Shown: positions 25,884 to 35,316 of the stretch, piece after piece | Layout: the number at the start of each line of letters is the position of its first letter | How positions within the stretch are numbered: the first letter of the stretch is position 1 | Assembly: GCA_030680795.1 (NCBI GenBank) | Contig: JAUXUL010000050.1 | Coordinates: forward strand, 1-64,000 | Source of the DNA: Anaerolineales bacterium | Lineage (GTDB): Bacteria > Chloroflexota > Anaerolineae > Anaerolineales > Villigracilaceae | Direction: 5' to 3' | Length of the DNA: 64,000 nt | Position numbers and translations under genes: made by a program | Notes under the pieces: model-generated | Database searches by the model: none | What the model was told of the DNA's origin: nothing | The model's input: the letters and a program-made list of their open reading frames with translations, nothing else

Positions 25884-26524
25884 TCATTTGGTCAGGCCTT
25901 GCTCGATCGCGTAGCGAACCAACTCTGCGACCGACCGCACATCCAGTTTACTCATCAGATTGCTGCGGTGCCACTCAACGGTCTTTACACTGATGTTCAA
26001 GGCAAGCGCGATCTGTCGGCTGGTCTCACCAGAGGCCACCCGGTGCAGGATTTCCTGCTCGCGCGATGTGAGTGTCTTAACATCCTGTATGGCACCTTTA
26101 TCAGATTGGCGAAGCTGTTCCAGGACAGTTGTCGCCACAGGGGGGTAGAGGAAACTCTCGCCCCCCGGGCAACGGCTCGCAGGGCATTGATCAGATCGAC
26201 GCCTAGGGCACGCTTGAGCACATAACCCGAGACTCCTGCCCGTAGCAAATTAAGCACATACGGTTGGTCTTCGTATTGTGTCAGGATCAGGACGTGTATA
26301 TTTGGGTGTTTCTGGCGAATGCGGCGTGTGGCTTTCAACCCGTTCATGCCGGGCATGGCGATGTCCATCAGAACGATATCAGGGGACAAGCTCTCCACAT
26401 ATTCAATCGCCTGGAGGCCGTCCTCGGCTTCCCCCACCACCTCAACGTCTGGGTAATAGCTGAGCAATGCCCCCAGCCCTTCGCGTAGGATGGCGTGGTC
26501 GTCAACTAACAGGATACGGATCAC
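25884..26524 (-). pseudogene. NarL/LuxR-type response regulator with a homopolymer frameshift
   Basis: The GTG at 26524 (VIRILLVDDHAILREGLGALL) starts a receiver domain with the DD pair, phospho-Asp in SPDIVLMDIAMPG, and Lys in YVLKRA. The frame breaks at the C run 26161-26166 (six C; seven or four would restore the frame as ARG(G)ESFLYPPVATTV). The LuxR-type HTH follows in the other frame (LTSREQEILHRVASGETSRQIALALNISVKTVEWHRSNLMSKL) to 25884. It overlaps the end of the kinase gene by 23 bases. It is the likely DNA-binding partner of that kinase and a candidate regulator of the liv operon just downstream. A sequencing indel is the simplest reading. Confidence 0.82.
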
Positions 26525-28868
26525 GGGTGACTGTCTCCTCGTCGCGATATGTGTGGAAGTGGATCCGCACGGTTGTCCCTTCCCCAACGGCTGATTCCAA
26601 CTCAAGCGAACCCCCCAATATTTCTGCTCTCTCGCGCATCCCTAATAAGCCCAAACCGCGTCCGCCCGGCTCCAATGCCTCAAGCTGCTGGGGATCAAAG
26701 CCCACACCGTCATCACAGATTTCAAGGGTAACAAGGTCTTGTTCCTGTCCCAGGCGAACCATTACCGAGCTAGCGTTGGCATGACGCACGATATTGGTTA
26801 GCCCCTCCTGAACGATGCGAAACAGAGCGGTCTCAACCGGAGGGGGAAGGCGTTCCTCCAGTGTGTTTTTTAGCAGATGGAAAGACAGCCTATAAGGCTT
26901 TAGGCGCTGTTCCCCATACCATTCAATGGCAGCCACCAGACCAAGATCGTCCAGCAGAGACGGTCGCAAGTCGGCGATCAGACGATGGATGTTACTCAAC
27001 ATATCCTCAGCAATGGACTTGAGATCATGGACATGACCTCTAACGCGGCTGATATCACTCTGGGTGGCGATGTTTATGGTATCCAGACCGACTAGCATTG
27101 CTGTTAAGCTCTGGGCTGGTCTCGTCATGCAGTTCGCGTGCGATGCGCATGCGCTCATCTTCCTGTGCGCCGATAACTTGGTGCAACAGGTCAGCCCGAA
27201 TTTTCTCCTGTAACCTTAAGGCAGTATACAGGCGGGCGTTGGTGATTGCCAACGCAGCTCCATTGGCAATGCCTTTTAGCAGTGTGAGCTCTTCCTCGCC
27301 GATAAGCGCCTCCTCACTGGTGAATAGATCCAGGCGCCCGATGATACTGCCTTCGTGGATCAGGTCCGCACAAATCAGGTAGCGCACATTGAGCAACCGG
27401 CGTATTTTTGTTTGGATCAGGTGTGGGTGGGCTTGCAGATCGACTTGCAAAGGGAGAGTGTCCAATTGTGTGGCCAACGCTATAAGCCGGGTGCGCGTGG
27501 GAGGACGGGCGTGGGCTAGAAGGGTCGCATCTAGGTTCGGACCACCGATGTGAAAGAGATCCTCTTCTGCCTGCTGATAAACGACTACACCAGCGGCAGG
27601 CACATTCAGGGTGCGGCTGGTCTCATCACATACAGCCCGCAGGACACTATCCAGTTCGAGCTTTGCATTGAGGCGACTGGCAATTCGCGCCAGAGCTTCG
27701 GCGCGCTCTGTTTGCTGCTGGATTTGATTCTGTGCCCATTGCTGCTCCTGTTCTCGGCGCTGCAGGGTGGTAGCCATCTCGTCGAAAGCTCGTGCCAGTT
27801 GACCCAACTCACCCTGGCCGGGGGACCAATTAGTGCGCGCACTCAGGTCACCATTACTCAACCGCTGGGTCACACTGACCAAGGAATTAACCTGGCGCAG
27901 AAAGAAGAACTGTGTGCCTACCCAGGCAATGCTCAGCGCCAAAACGGCGCCTATCACAAGCGCGCGATCAGGTTGCGTTCCAGAATGCGGTTAGATTCAG
28001 CGAAAGCGGCTTCGGTTGGGATGCTGATGATCATGTAAACATCCGAGTCGGCGCCGGCATGCAGCGGGGTATAGGCATAAAGGCGTGCAATGCCGTTTGC
28101 ATCGCGTCCCTGCGTCAGACCGATGTTCTCATCCAGGATGAGGCGGACAATGGAACTTTCAGGCATGCTCTGACCGATCTCGATCTCGCCATCAGGATAG
28201 GACGCCAAGATGATGCCATTCCGGTCGATCACCCGCAGTGTAGAATCTTCCGACAACGGCGCGGCGTTCATGAACGGTCCTAGCCAGCGCAGGTCAAGAG
28301 TGGCGAAGACGATACCCTGAGGTTCGCCAAAGATATCGAGTACCGGGTAGGCAAGGGTGATTATGGCTTGCGAGTTTGTATCTGAGATTTGGTATTCACT
28401 GATCGCAAAGTCACGGTTCGTCATTGACTGCTGATAATAGTTCTCATTGGCAATGTTGAAGGGCATCCGTTGTGGGAATGTCATGCAGAACACATCCCCC
28501 ACACCATCCGCGGCACCAAAATTGGCGTAAAGCGGGTGCTGCATGAGCACGTTTGACAGGAAAAATAAACAGGCAGCTCGATCCTGACTCTGGATGGCGG
28601 GTATTTGGGCGAGCGTAATCAGGATATCACGCGCGCCGTCTATCAGCTGTCGTTGATTCGCCGCTGCCAGTTCGGTCAAACGCAGTGCATTATTTTGTGT
28701 CTCTTCAACTACCCGGCTGCGAGATTCGGAAGCAGTGAAAACCATCAGGGCAAAAGCGGGCAACAGGGCCAGGATAAGCAGGCCGATGACCCGCAAGCGC
28801 AAGCTCCTCAGTCTGGCTCGCAGTGTGCCAAACACGCTGGATGGAATAATTTTAGGTTGAGCGGGCAT
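26502..28868 (-). pseudogene. Membrane sensor histidine kinase (Cache-HAMP-GAF-HisKA_3-HATPase), split by two frameshifts
   Basis: Three consecutive frames make one protein of about 788 residues. The first (28868-27954): a membrane helix (VIGLLILALLPAFALMVF) and a Cache-like extracellular domain. The second (27957-27055): second membrane helix, HAMP (RLSNGDLSARTN), GAF, and HisKA_3 start IARELHDET with the phospho-acceptor His. The third (to 26502): SLTAMLVGL, then HATPase with EGLTNIVRHANAS, DDGVGFD and GRGLGLLGMRERA. Breaks: near 27955-27965, and at the GGG run 27113-27115, where one base fewer restores HDETSQSLTAML. The first break coincides with a GTGA overlap, so a true two-gene split is possible but unlikely, since a Cache domain needs the second helix. 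Confidence 0.82.
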
Positions 28869-29487
28869 TTAAGGGCATCTCACTGTTTTAAAATGCAGTT
28901 ATCACTGATCTGACTATACAAGAAAAGATAGCTAGTAACAAAGTGGGAATATTCTTGTAAATTCAATACAAATAAGACAGTGGAAGGATCTAGTCAGGGT
29001 AGTGCATCTGAAAGTTCTCAATGGTGATTACACAGTGAGGTAATTGAAACTTGTCTAAATGACAGTGTCGCATAACCGGCAGTTAGAATAAAGGAGCCAA
29101 CAATGAGCACTATCCTCGTAAGGATAACAGAAAACGAGTTCAATGAACATGTCAATCGTGCCGGGTGTGGTATTTCGTGATTGAAAGAGGCAAGAATGAC
29201 TAAATGAAGATGAAGATCTGAAGGTACTTTTTACTATACAAATAACCATCACGCGGCTCCCTCAACTCGCCATGCCGAACGGCAAGAATAAAGCCAAGCA
29301 GGTAAGTCCCAAGGGGAAGTTATAAAGTGGATGTTTGAAGAATAGAACCATTTTTATATAAGTCCATCCAAGACGAAGAAGCAAGTACTTTCTCACTCCG
29401 GTCAGTCATCATCTACAAGTATCTGAAAAATAAATCACATCAACCCAGAGATTGGGTCAATTAGGCTATCCCTGCTTCTTCCTGAGA

Positions 29488-29511
29488 ACCCTCGCAAGAG
29501 GGTCTTTTTAT
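29488..29511 (+). terminator. Rho-independent terminator without an assigned upstream gene
   Basis: ACCCTC-GCAA-GAGGGT stem-loop followed by C and a run of five T on the plus strand. Nothing confidently coding lies upstream on this strand for 600 bases. Confidence 0.8.
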
Positions 29512-29530
29512 TTATATACTCACCTTGCGG

Positions 29531-29620
29531 AACCAACCGTGACCCCTGAGCGGAGCGAGGGGTCTCTGAGATGGTCGTAGCGACCCTTCGCTGTCGCTCA
29601 GGGCGACATTCCTAAAAGTA
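29531..29620. repeat. Interspersed repeat, CTTCGCT/CGCTCAGG type
   Basis: Contains ACCCCTGAGCGGAGCGAGGGG and ACCCTTCGCTGTCGCTCAGGG, internal near-palindromes of the same word family as 31088-31190. Confidence 0.6.
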
Positions 29621-29711
29621 TGAAAGTGTATAAGATGAGTTAAACAATCACACGCCGGGTATAATGAGGCACAATCTGGTCGCTCTCAAGCTTTAAGGTG
29701 AGTCATTAATA

Positions 29712-31061
29712 TTGTTTGCCCCATACCAATTACTCGTTCGCTCATTGCACGCGCATCCACAGGCAAAGATTGTGGCGTGGGTGCTTGCCTCAGCCTTTGA
29801 GGCGGTGGAGGCGGGTGCGGCCGTCAAACAATACCTTCGTGATCACCCGCTGCCTCTTAGGCGGAAAATATTTGCTTTTGGATTGGGAAAAGCCGCCTGC
29901 GCGATGATGCAAGCCCTGGCAGACGAAGTGCCTTTGGCAGACTCGCTTGTCATTACCAAACACGCCTCAAACCTGACCCTTCGACACGGTTTTGATACGG
30001 TGAGCGAAAGTCGAACCGTCAACCCAGCGGCTCAGGGCGCTGCCTTTGGGCCTGTACCTATTATCGAGGGAGATCATCCCGTCCCCGGCGAGGCTAGTCT
30101 TCAAGCGGGAACTGCCGCAATTAAATTTCTTTCGCAATTGACTCAGGATGACTTGCTGATTTGCTCGATCTCAGGCGGTGGTTCGGCATTAATGACTGCG
30201 CCTCGCGTCCCACTGGAAGATCTACAAATGCTTACGTCGGCCTTGCTGGCATGCGGGGCGCGTATTGACGAGATCAATACCATGCGGCGTCATCTGGATG
30301 AATTGAAGGGTGGCGGCCTGGCAAGTTTTGCAAATGGTGCGCGGGTTCTTACCTTGCTGCTTTCTGACGTGGTTGGTGATTCTCTCGAAGCAATTGCATC
30401 TGGTCCCACTGCTCCAGACCCGACAACACATGCTGATGCCTTATCCATCATCGAGAAATACAAACTGAAAGATAAGATGCCCGCTTCGATCATTCCAGCT
30501 TTTAAAGAAACATTGAAACCCGGCAATCCAATATTTGAGAGGATTCAAAACACAGTCATTGCCAGCAATTCAATTGCTTTGCATGCCGCTCAGGTTCAAG
30601 CGGAGTTGCAGGGATTTCAGGTAAAAATAATAAACACAGGTTTGCAGGGGGAAGCGCGTCTAATCGGAAAAGAGATTGCTTCACAATTAAAAGAATCACT
30701 TCAGATAATAGGGCGACCGTTTTGTTTGCTCGCAGGTGGTGAAACAACAGTCACTTTGCGCGGTGCGGGGCGCGGGGGCAGGAATCAGGAGCTGGCGCTT
30801 GCCGCAGTGGATGTGCTGTCTGGTTTGAAAGATGTCATGCTCATTTCCATTGCGACGGATGGCGAGGATGGCCCCACGGATGCGGCTGGCGCATTCGTGA
30901 CGGGGGAAACCGCTCAAAGGGCTGAGTCGCTTGGGATGTTCGCTGCAGGCTATTTGTCGGCGAATGACGCGTATTCTTATTTCGATGCGCTGGGCGATCT
31001 TGTGCGAACAGGCCCGAGCGGCACAAACGTCAACGATCTGGTCATCTGCTTCGCGTTTTAA
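29712..31061 (+). CDS. Glycerate 2-kinase (MOFRL family)
   Basis: 449 residues, DUF4147 plus MOFRL domains. Motifs: FAFGLGKAACAMMQAL (Lys near residue 59), IEGDHPVPGE, LICSISGGGSALM, NTMRRHLDELKGGGLA, LLSDVVGDSLEAIASGPT, LLAGGETTVTLRGAGRGGRNQELALA, and DGEDGPTDAAGAFV. Phosphorylates D-glycerate to 2-phosphoglycerate. The start at 29712 is a TTG; AAGGTGAG lies about 10 bases upstream. Odd: between VITKHAS and PIIEGDHPVP there are about 25 extra residues (LTLRHGFDTVSESRTVNPAAQGAAF) encoded by 29975-30043, which contains CCCTTCGACACGG and GCTCAGGGC, so a repeat seems to have inserted in frame. Confidence 0.92.
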   Translation: MFAPYQLLVRSLHAHPQAKIVAWVLASAFEAVEAGAAVKQYLRDHPLPLRRKIFAFGLGKAACAMMQALADEVPLADSLVITKHASNLTLRHGFDTVSESRTVNPAAQGAAFGPVPIIEGDHPVPGEASLQAGTAAIKFLSQLTQDDLLICSISGGGSALMTAPRVPLEDLQMLTSALLACGARIDEINTMRRHLDELKGGGLASFANGARVLTLLLSDVVGDSLEAIASGPTAPDPTTHADALSIIEKYKLKDKMPASIIPAFKETLKPGNPIFERIQNTVIASNSIALHAAQVQAELQGFQVKIINTGLQGEARLIGKEIASQLKESLQIIGRPFCLLAGGETTVTLRGAGRGGRNQELALAAVDVLSGLKDVMLISIATDGEDGPTDAAGAFVTGETAQRAESLGMFAAGYLSANDAYSYFDALGDLVRTGPSGTNVNDLVICFAF

Positions 31062-31087
31062 TTTCTCACCTTATGCGCCCAATCGTG

Positions 31088-31190
31088 ATTCCATGAGCCT
31101 TTCGACTTCGCTCAAGATAAACTCCGCGAAAGGTCACTACTGCTGAAATACGAGATGCTTCGCTTCGCTCAGCATGACATTGCGAAAGGT
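31088..31190. repeat. Interspersed repeat downstream of the glycerate kinase
   Basis: Contains CCTTTCGACTTCGCTCA and GAGATGCTTCGCTTCGCTCA followed by GCATGACATTGCGAAAGGTGAG. The same words recur at 2295-2320 and 29531-29620. Confidence 0.6.
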
Positions 31191-31202
31191 GAGTTAATTT
31201 TA

Positions 31203-31796
31203 TTATTTTGAAGTTAAAGCCACGATACCCAAGGTGACGATGATCATGCCTGAAATTCGATTGATCCATGTCATGTGATTTGCTGTCAGACGGTCACGCA
31301 TCAAGCCGACCCCGAAACTGAGAGCCAGCCACCAGGAAGCAGAACCCGCGAATACGCCTGCCACTAAAACGAGGGGCGAACCTGTATTGCTTGTCAGCAT
31401 GGTGCCCGCGAAGATCGCCGCGAAGGAAAGGATGGTGATCGGGTTGGTGATGGTCAGAAAAAAAGTGGAAAGATACGCGCCGAAATATCCGCTTTGATTT
31501 GCTTGCGCGGCGTGGTCTGCGGGCTTTTCAAGAAATGTTTTTATGCCGAGATATAAGAGAAAGCACCCGCCGATGAATCTCAGCCAGGACGTATTTTCAA
31601 CCAACAGGTCGGTAATGACCGTTAGTCCAAACGCGGCAATTGCGCCGTAGAGCATGTCTGCGGTGGCAGCGCCCATACCGGATAAGAAGCCCGCCAGTTT
31701 TCCATGTGAAAGTGTGCGGCGAATGCACAGCACACCGATCGGGCCAACGGGGGCGGCAATGGCGAAGCCGATCAGTATTCCGCGTAGAAACAGCAT
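31203..31796 (-). CDS. LysE/RhtB-type amino acid exporter
   Basis: 197 residues with six membrane segments and the family start GILIGFAIAAPVGPIGVLCIRRTLSHG, followed by GMGAATADMLYGAIAAFG and a central TNPITILSF. Family members export amino acids or small metabolites; the substrate is unknown. A single gene between a repeat and an inverted-repeat element. Confidence 0.9.
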   Translation of the reverse strand: MLFLRGILIGFAIAAPVGPIGVLCIRRTLSHGKLAGFLSGMGAATADMLYGAIAAFGLTVITDLLVENTSWLRFIGGCFLLYLGIKTFLEKPADHAAQANQSGYFGAYLSTFFLTITNPITILSFAAIFAGTMLTSNTGSPLVLVAGVFAGSASWWLALSFGVGLMRDRLTANHMTWINRISGMIIVTLGIVALTSK

Positions 31797-31824
31797 GATG
31801 ATTTTTCCTTCAATGTTTTATGAA

Positions 31825-31926
31825 CCTATCCGGATAACGGAGCGCAGACTTTAGTCTGCCTTGCATTGCGGACTACCCTAAAGGGGGCTTCGCACAACTC
31901 CGCGTTCCGGGGAGTTGTCGGATAGG
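31825..31926. mobile_element. Small inverted-repeat element (MITE-like)
   Basis: Terminal inverted repeats CCTATCCG (31825-31832) and CGGATAGG (31919-31926) enclose about 86 bases with an inner hairpin GCAGACT/AGTCTGC. It ends 2 bases before the GH114 stop codon. No coding capacity. Confidence 0.6.
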
Positions 31927-31928
31927 CG

Positions 31929-32777
31929 CTATTTACAGGCTTCGATAAAAGCGTCTAATTTCAGGTTCTTGCGGATGGAATTGAGTCCCATTTCGTTGGA
32001 CTGTGGACAAAAGTCACTCGGCGCCAGCGCGTATTCAATGTTGAAGACCGGTTTGCCCGCTTCGATAAAGGGCAGGAGCAATTCACATTCGTCGTACTCG
32101 AAACATTCCTCGTGCAATTGCCAGTCGAAGTAGGGCAGAAGATCTAGGATCTGCTCGCTATCGTTTTTCAGTCCAATCGAAAGACCGCGCGCGTGCGCAG
32201 ACTCAGCCAGCCAGAGGTTGTATTGCAGTTGGTCTTCGTAGGTCAGCGGGAAACCTGTGTCATTTGCGAAGCCATGGACATTGTCGGGGTCTACGCCGTC
32301 GCATTCCTTTTGGGAGGCAAGGTCGAGGCGGGCAGACATGATCGGCGCGAGCAGATCCATTTTTCTGATATCAAGCCACTTTTCGTCGGGCCAGCCTTCG
32401 TACTCCTTGCCGAGGACTTCAGCGGGGAAAGCATTGACGTCTGGCCTCCAGTTTTCAAAGGAGCCTGCGCTGAAATAGCACATAATAAAGATGCCGCGTG
32501 CGTGCAAGTTCGCGATGGTAGCGGGGTCGGTGTCGAACAGGTCGAGGTTATAGATGTCAACGTCGAGGTCCGTGTTGATGTCGCCAGCGTATTGAATTTG
32601 CCATGAGCCGTTTGGCGGTGTGACAATGTCTGGAGGAGGGGTGGTGGGCAGCGTCGCGGCCGTCGTTGTGGAAGAATCCGCTAACAGAGTGGAGGATTCT
32701 GAAATAACGGTAGCAGGCGCGGGGGCGCATGAAGCGAGCAGGAGAGTCAGAAAAATGATTGGGAGCAGCAGTTTCAT
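31929..32777 (-). CDS. GH114-type glycosidase lipoprotein (endo-alpha-1,4-polygalactosaminidase-like)
   Basis: 282 residues. Lipoprotein signal MKLLLPIIFLTLLLASCAP with Cys17, a Ser/Thr/Pro-rich linker to about residue 60, then a TIM-barrel domain with the family sequence QIQYAGDINTDLDVDIYNLDLFDTD, IMCYFSAGSFENWRPD, WLDIRKMDLLAPIM, and GVDPDNVHGFANDTGFPL. The family cleaves galactosamine-containing polysaccharides; surface-anchored, it could act on exopolysaccharide or cell-wall polymers of neighbours. Single gene. Confidence 0.88.
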   Translation of the reverse strand: MKLLLPIIFLTLLLASCAPAPATVISESSTLLADSSTTTAATLPTTPPPDIVTPPNGSWQIQYAGDINTDLDVDIYNLDLFDTDPATIANLHARGIFIMCYFSAGSFENWRPDVNAFPAEVLGKEYEGWPDEKWLDIRKMDLLAPIMSARLDLASQKECDGVDPDNVHGFANDTGFPLTYEDQLQYNLWLAESAHARGLSIGLKNDSEQILDLLPYFDWQLHEECFEYDECELLLPFIEAGKPVFNIEYALAPSDFCPQSNEMGLNSIRKNLKLDAFIEACK

Positions 32778-32938
32778 ATCCGATCAACTCAGCTTGCTCT
32801 AAACGTCCCGCAGGTTTTAGCTAATCAATTGAGTTCTTCCAAAAATCTGCGGGACGGTGCGTAATGTGGCAGTCTCTTGTCTGGTTAAAAAAATTGGGGC
32901 AGACCGTAAAATCTGCCCCGCTCTACTTCGTAGAAAAT

Positions 32939-33859
32939 TTAGGCTTCGGCTTTGCGTCCGAACCAGGTCTGCCATTCGCGGTTCTCCCATAGCACGAGAA
33001 TGGGGGCCGCAACAAAAATGGACGAGTATGTTCCGCTCAACAAGCCGACCAGCAGGACGATTGCAAATTCCTGAAGGGTGACGCCACCGAATAATGCCAG
33101 CGCGAGCAGGAGGAATTCCACGGTCATCAACTGGGTGTTAATAGAGCGTTGGAGGGTCTGCACGATGGAGTGGTTGACGAGTTTTTCATATTCCAGTCTG
33201 CGGTGCAGGTTTGAGTTTTCGCGGATGCGGTCAAACACCACAATGGTATCCTGCATCGAAAAGCCGATCACGGTCAGCAGGGCCGTCAGGAAGAGCGAGT
33301 CGATCTGCCATCCAAAAAAGTAACTACCAATGCCGGTAATGCTGAAAATGACGGCAATATCGTGGAGCATGGCTAGGATGGCACAGACGCCATAACGGAA
33401 GGCATTTTCCACATTGCGGAATGACCAGACGATGAAGAGCACAACCAGAATGGAAGCGACTGCAATCGCAATGGCTGCGCGCTGTGTCACCTGTTTGCCG
33501 ATGCTTGGACCAACACTGTCGAAGCGGATGACGACGACAGAAGCCTCCGAGCCTGATTTTTCCTGCAGGGCTTTCAACACGGCATCGCGTACTTCGTTCG
33601 TCAGGAAGGACGAACGGATGATGAGCGAGCCTGTTTCGGTGGTAGTGGCTTGTGCATCTGCGATCCCCGCATCTTCGTAGATGGACAGGATGGTTTCACT
33701 ATCGGGGGTTTTCCCTTTTTCAAACTGGATTTCGAGCAGGCTCCCACCGGTGAAGTCAATAGAAAGAGGCAGTCCGGTGATCGCAAGCAGGATCAGACCT
33801 GACACAATTAATAGCAGGGATAGCGCAAAAAAGTAATACCGTTTACCGAGAATGTTCAT
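32939..33859 (-). CDS. secF: Protein translocase subunit SecF
   Basis: 306 residues, six membrane segments with a large domain after the first. SecF motif IDFTGGSLLEIQFEKG near residue 35; RFDSVGPSIGKQV; LTVIGFSMQDTIVVFDRIREN. With SecD it uses the proton or sodium gradient to pull exported proteins. Lies 23 bases after secD. Confidence 0.96.
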   Translation of the reverse strand: MNILGKRYYFFALSLLLIVSGLILLAITGLPLSIDFTGGSLLEIQFEKGKTPDSETILSIYEDAGIADAQATTTETGSLIIRSSFLTNEVRDAVLKALQEKSGSEASVVVIRFDSVGPSIGKQVTQRAAIAIAVASILVVLFIVWSFRNVENAFRYGVCAILAMLHDIAVIFSITGIGSYFFGWQIDSLFLTALLTVIGFSMQDTIVVFDRIRENSNLHRRLEYEKLVNHSIVQTLQRSINTQLMTVEFLLLALALFGGVTLQEFAIVLLVGLLSGTYSSIFVAAPILVLWENREWQTWFGRKAEA

Positions 33860-33882
33860 ATAAATATCCTTGACGCGCTGGT

Positions 33883-35241
33883 TTAGAGGCCAAACCAGCG
33901 TTCAAAATTTTGCGGCTTGAAGGTTTTCAGGGTGATTGCAAGCAGAGTGCGGGTGATATAGATCGCTGTAAACAGCGAGATAATTACACCGAGGGCAAGC
34001 GTTAATGAGAAGCCTTTTACGATGGTCGCGCCAAACGAGGAGCCGAACCAGAATAAGATTACCGACGTAATAATAGCAGCAAGGTTGGAATCGCGGATGG
34101 ATGGCCATGCGCGCGTCCAGCCCAGGTCCATGGCTTGCGTGAGGTTCCTTCCGCTGCGTAGTTCTTCCTTGATACGCTCGAAGATCAGGATGTTCGAATC
34201 CAGCGCAGTGCCGGTACTGAGCATGAAGCCGGCAATCCCTGGCAGGGTCAGCGTGAAGTGGAACCATTTGAATATGGCAAATGCAATTGCCGCATAGATC
34301 AAAATGGAGAAGACTGCCACGATCCCGGGCATGCGATAGTAAATGACCATGAACAGGGTGACGATGGTCAATCCGATCAAGCCAGCTGCAAGGCTTTTGT
34401 TGAGCGAGTCTGCGCCAAGGGTGGGGCCGATGATGCGCGTCTCCACGAGTTTCAATGGAATTGGCAATGAACCATAGCGCAATTGAATCGCAAATGCGTT
34501 TGCGGATTCGTAGGTAAACCTGCCGCTGATGGAGCCCTGACCGCTAGTGATGGAATCTTTAATGACTGGGGCAGAGATGACCTGTTTATCCAAAAGAATA
34601 GTCAGGAATTTTCCTGTATTGTTGGAAGTATGGTCGCCAAAAAGTTTTGCCCCATTCGACTTAAGTACAAAATTAATTAGATACCCGCTGCCCAAAGTAT
34701 CCTGCGCTACATTGACCGAGTTAAGTTCTGTGCCTGTCATAATGGTGTGAAAGACGGTGATGCCGTCTGCAGGAGTTTCAGGAATTACACCCGCAGGGCT
34801 GTAATCAGTGATCAGGACACTTCCATCCTGTGGATTGAAATCACCTGTATCTACAAATTCCAGCAAGCCAGTCTGTTGGATCGTTGCAAGCACAGACTCG
34901 GTATCTTCGAGTCCGGGGAACTCGCCCACAATGCGGCGGTCGCCGGCGACCTGAATGACGTTTTCGTTCACGCCGAGCGCATCAGTACGCTGCTGGACGA
35001 TGTCACGGGCAATATCCATCGACGCCGATGTGGGCGTTTCATTCTCGGGCAGGTCAGCTTCAAGTAAAACCTGCAAGCCGCCTCGCAGGTCCAAACCGAG
35101 ACGGGGGGTAAGGTCTCGGGCTAAAAGTGTTTCAGCTGTCACTGGGTTGAGGACTGTGACAGCGCTGCTGAAATCAACCCACAGCGCGAGAGCCAGAATA
35201 ATCACAATGAGGATGATGCGATTGGTTAAATTACGGATCAT
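33883..35241 (-). CDS. secD: Protein translocase subunit SecD
   Basis: 452 residues. First helix, then the signature PRLGLDLRGGLQVLLEAD near residue 48, a P1-like domain, GQGSISGRF, and five C-terminal helices with GFMLSTGTALDSNILIFERIKEELR. Shorter than the E. coli protein (615), as is usual outside Gammaproteobacteria. A TATAAT (35295-35300, minus strand) and a small hairpin lie in the leader. Confidence 0.96.
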   Translation of the reverse strand: MIRNLTNRIILIVIILALALWVDFSSAVTVLNPVTAETLLARDLTPRLGLDLRGGLQVLLEADLPENETPTSASMDIARDIVQQRTDALGVNENVIQVAGDRRIVGEFPGLEDTESVLATIQQTGLLEFVDTGDFNPQDGSVLITDYSPAGVIPETPADGITVFHTIMTGTELNSVNVAQDTLGSGYLINFVLKSNGAKLFGDHTSNNTGKFLTILLDKQVISAPVIKDSITSGQGSISGRFTYESANAFAIQLRYGSLPIPLKLVETRIIGPTLGADSLNKSLAAGLIGLTIVTLFMVIYYRMPGIVAVFSILIYAAIAFAIFKWFHFTLTLPGIAGFMLSTGTALDSNILIFERIKEELRSGRNLTQAMDLGWTRAWPSIRDSNLAAIITSVILFWFGSSFGATIVKGFSLTLALGVIISLFTAIYITRTLLAITLKTFKPQNFERWFGL

Positions 35242-35268
35242 GCGTTAAATATCTCCATCCAAGAAAAT

Positions 35269-35285
35269 GCCAGCCTATGGCTGGC
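35269..35285 (-). promoter_or_regulatory. Small hairpin in the secD leader
   Basis: GCCAGCC-TAT-GGCTGGC, a 7-bp GC-rich stem with a 3-base loop between the putative secD promoter and its ATG. No T tract follows on the minus strand. It could also be the end of M1-side transcription; function unknown. Confidence 0.4.
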
Positions 35286-35316
35286 GCGAACGCCATTATA
35301 CTCCCATTGAATGATT

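Larger units (their letters stand above)
28869..29711. other. Long gap with no clear gene
   Basis: 843 bases between the kinase start and the glycerate kinase. A ribosome-site-like AAAGGAG precedes a 25-residue frame at 29103-29180 (MSTILVRITENEFNEHVNR...); it resembles the start of a decayed gene but I do not recognise it. A terminator (29488-29511) and a repeat (29531-29620) follow, then a TATAAT at 29660-29665 that may serve the glycerate kinase gene. Confidence 0.5.
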
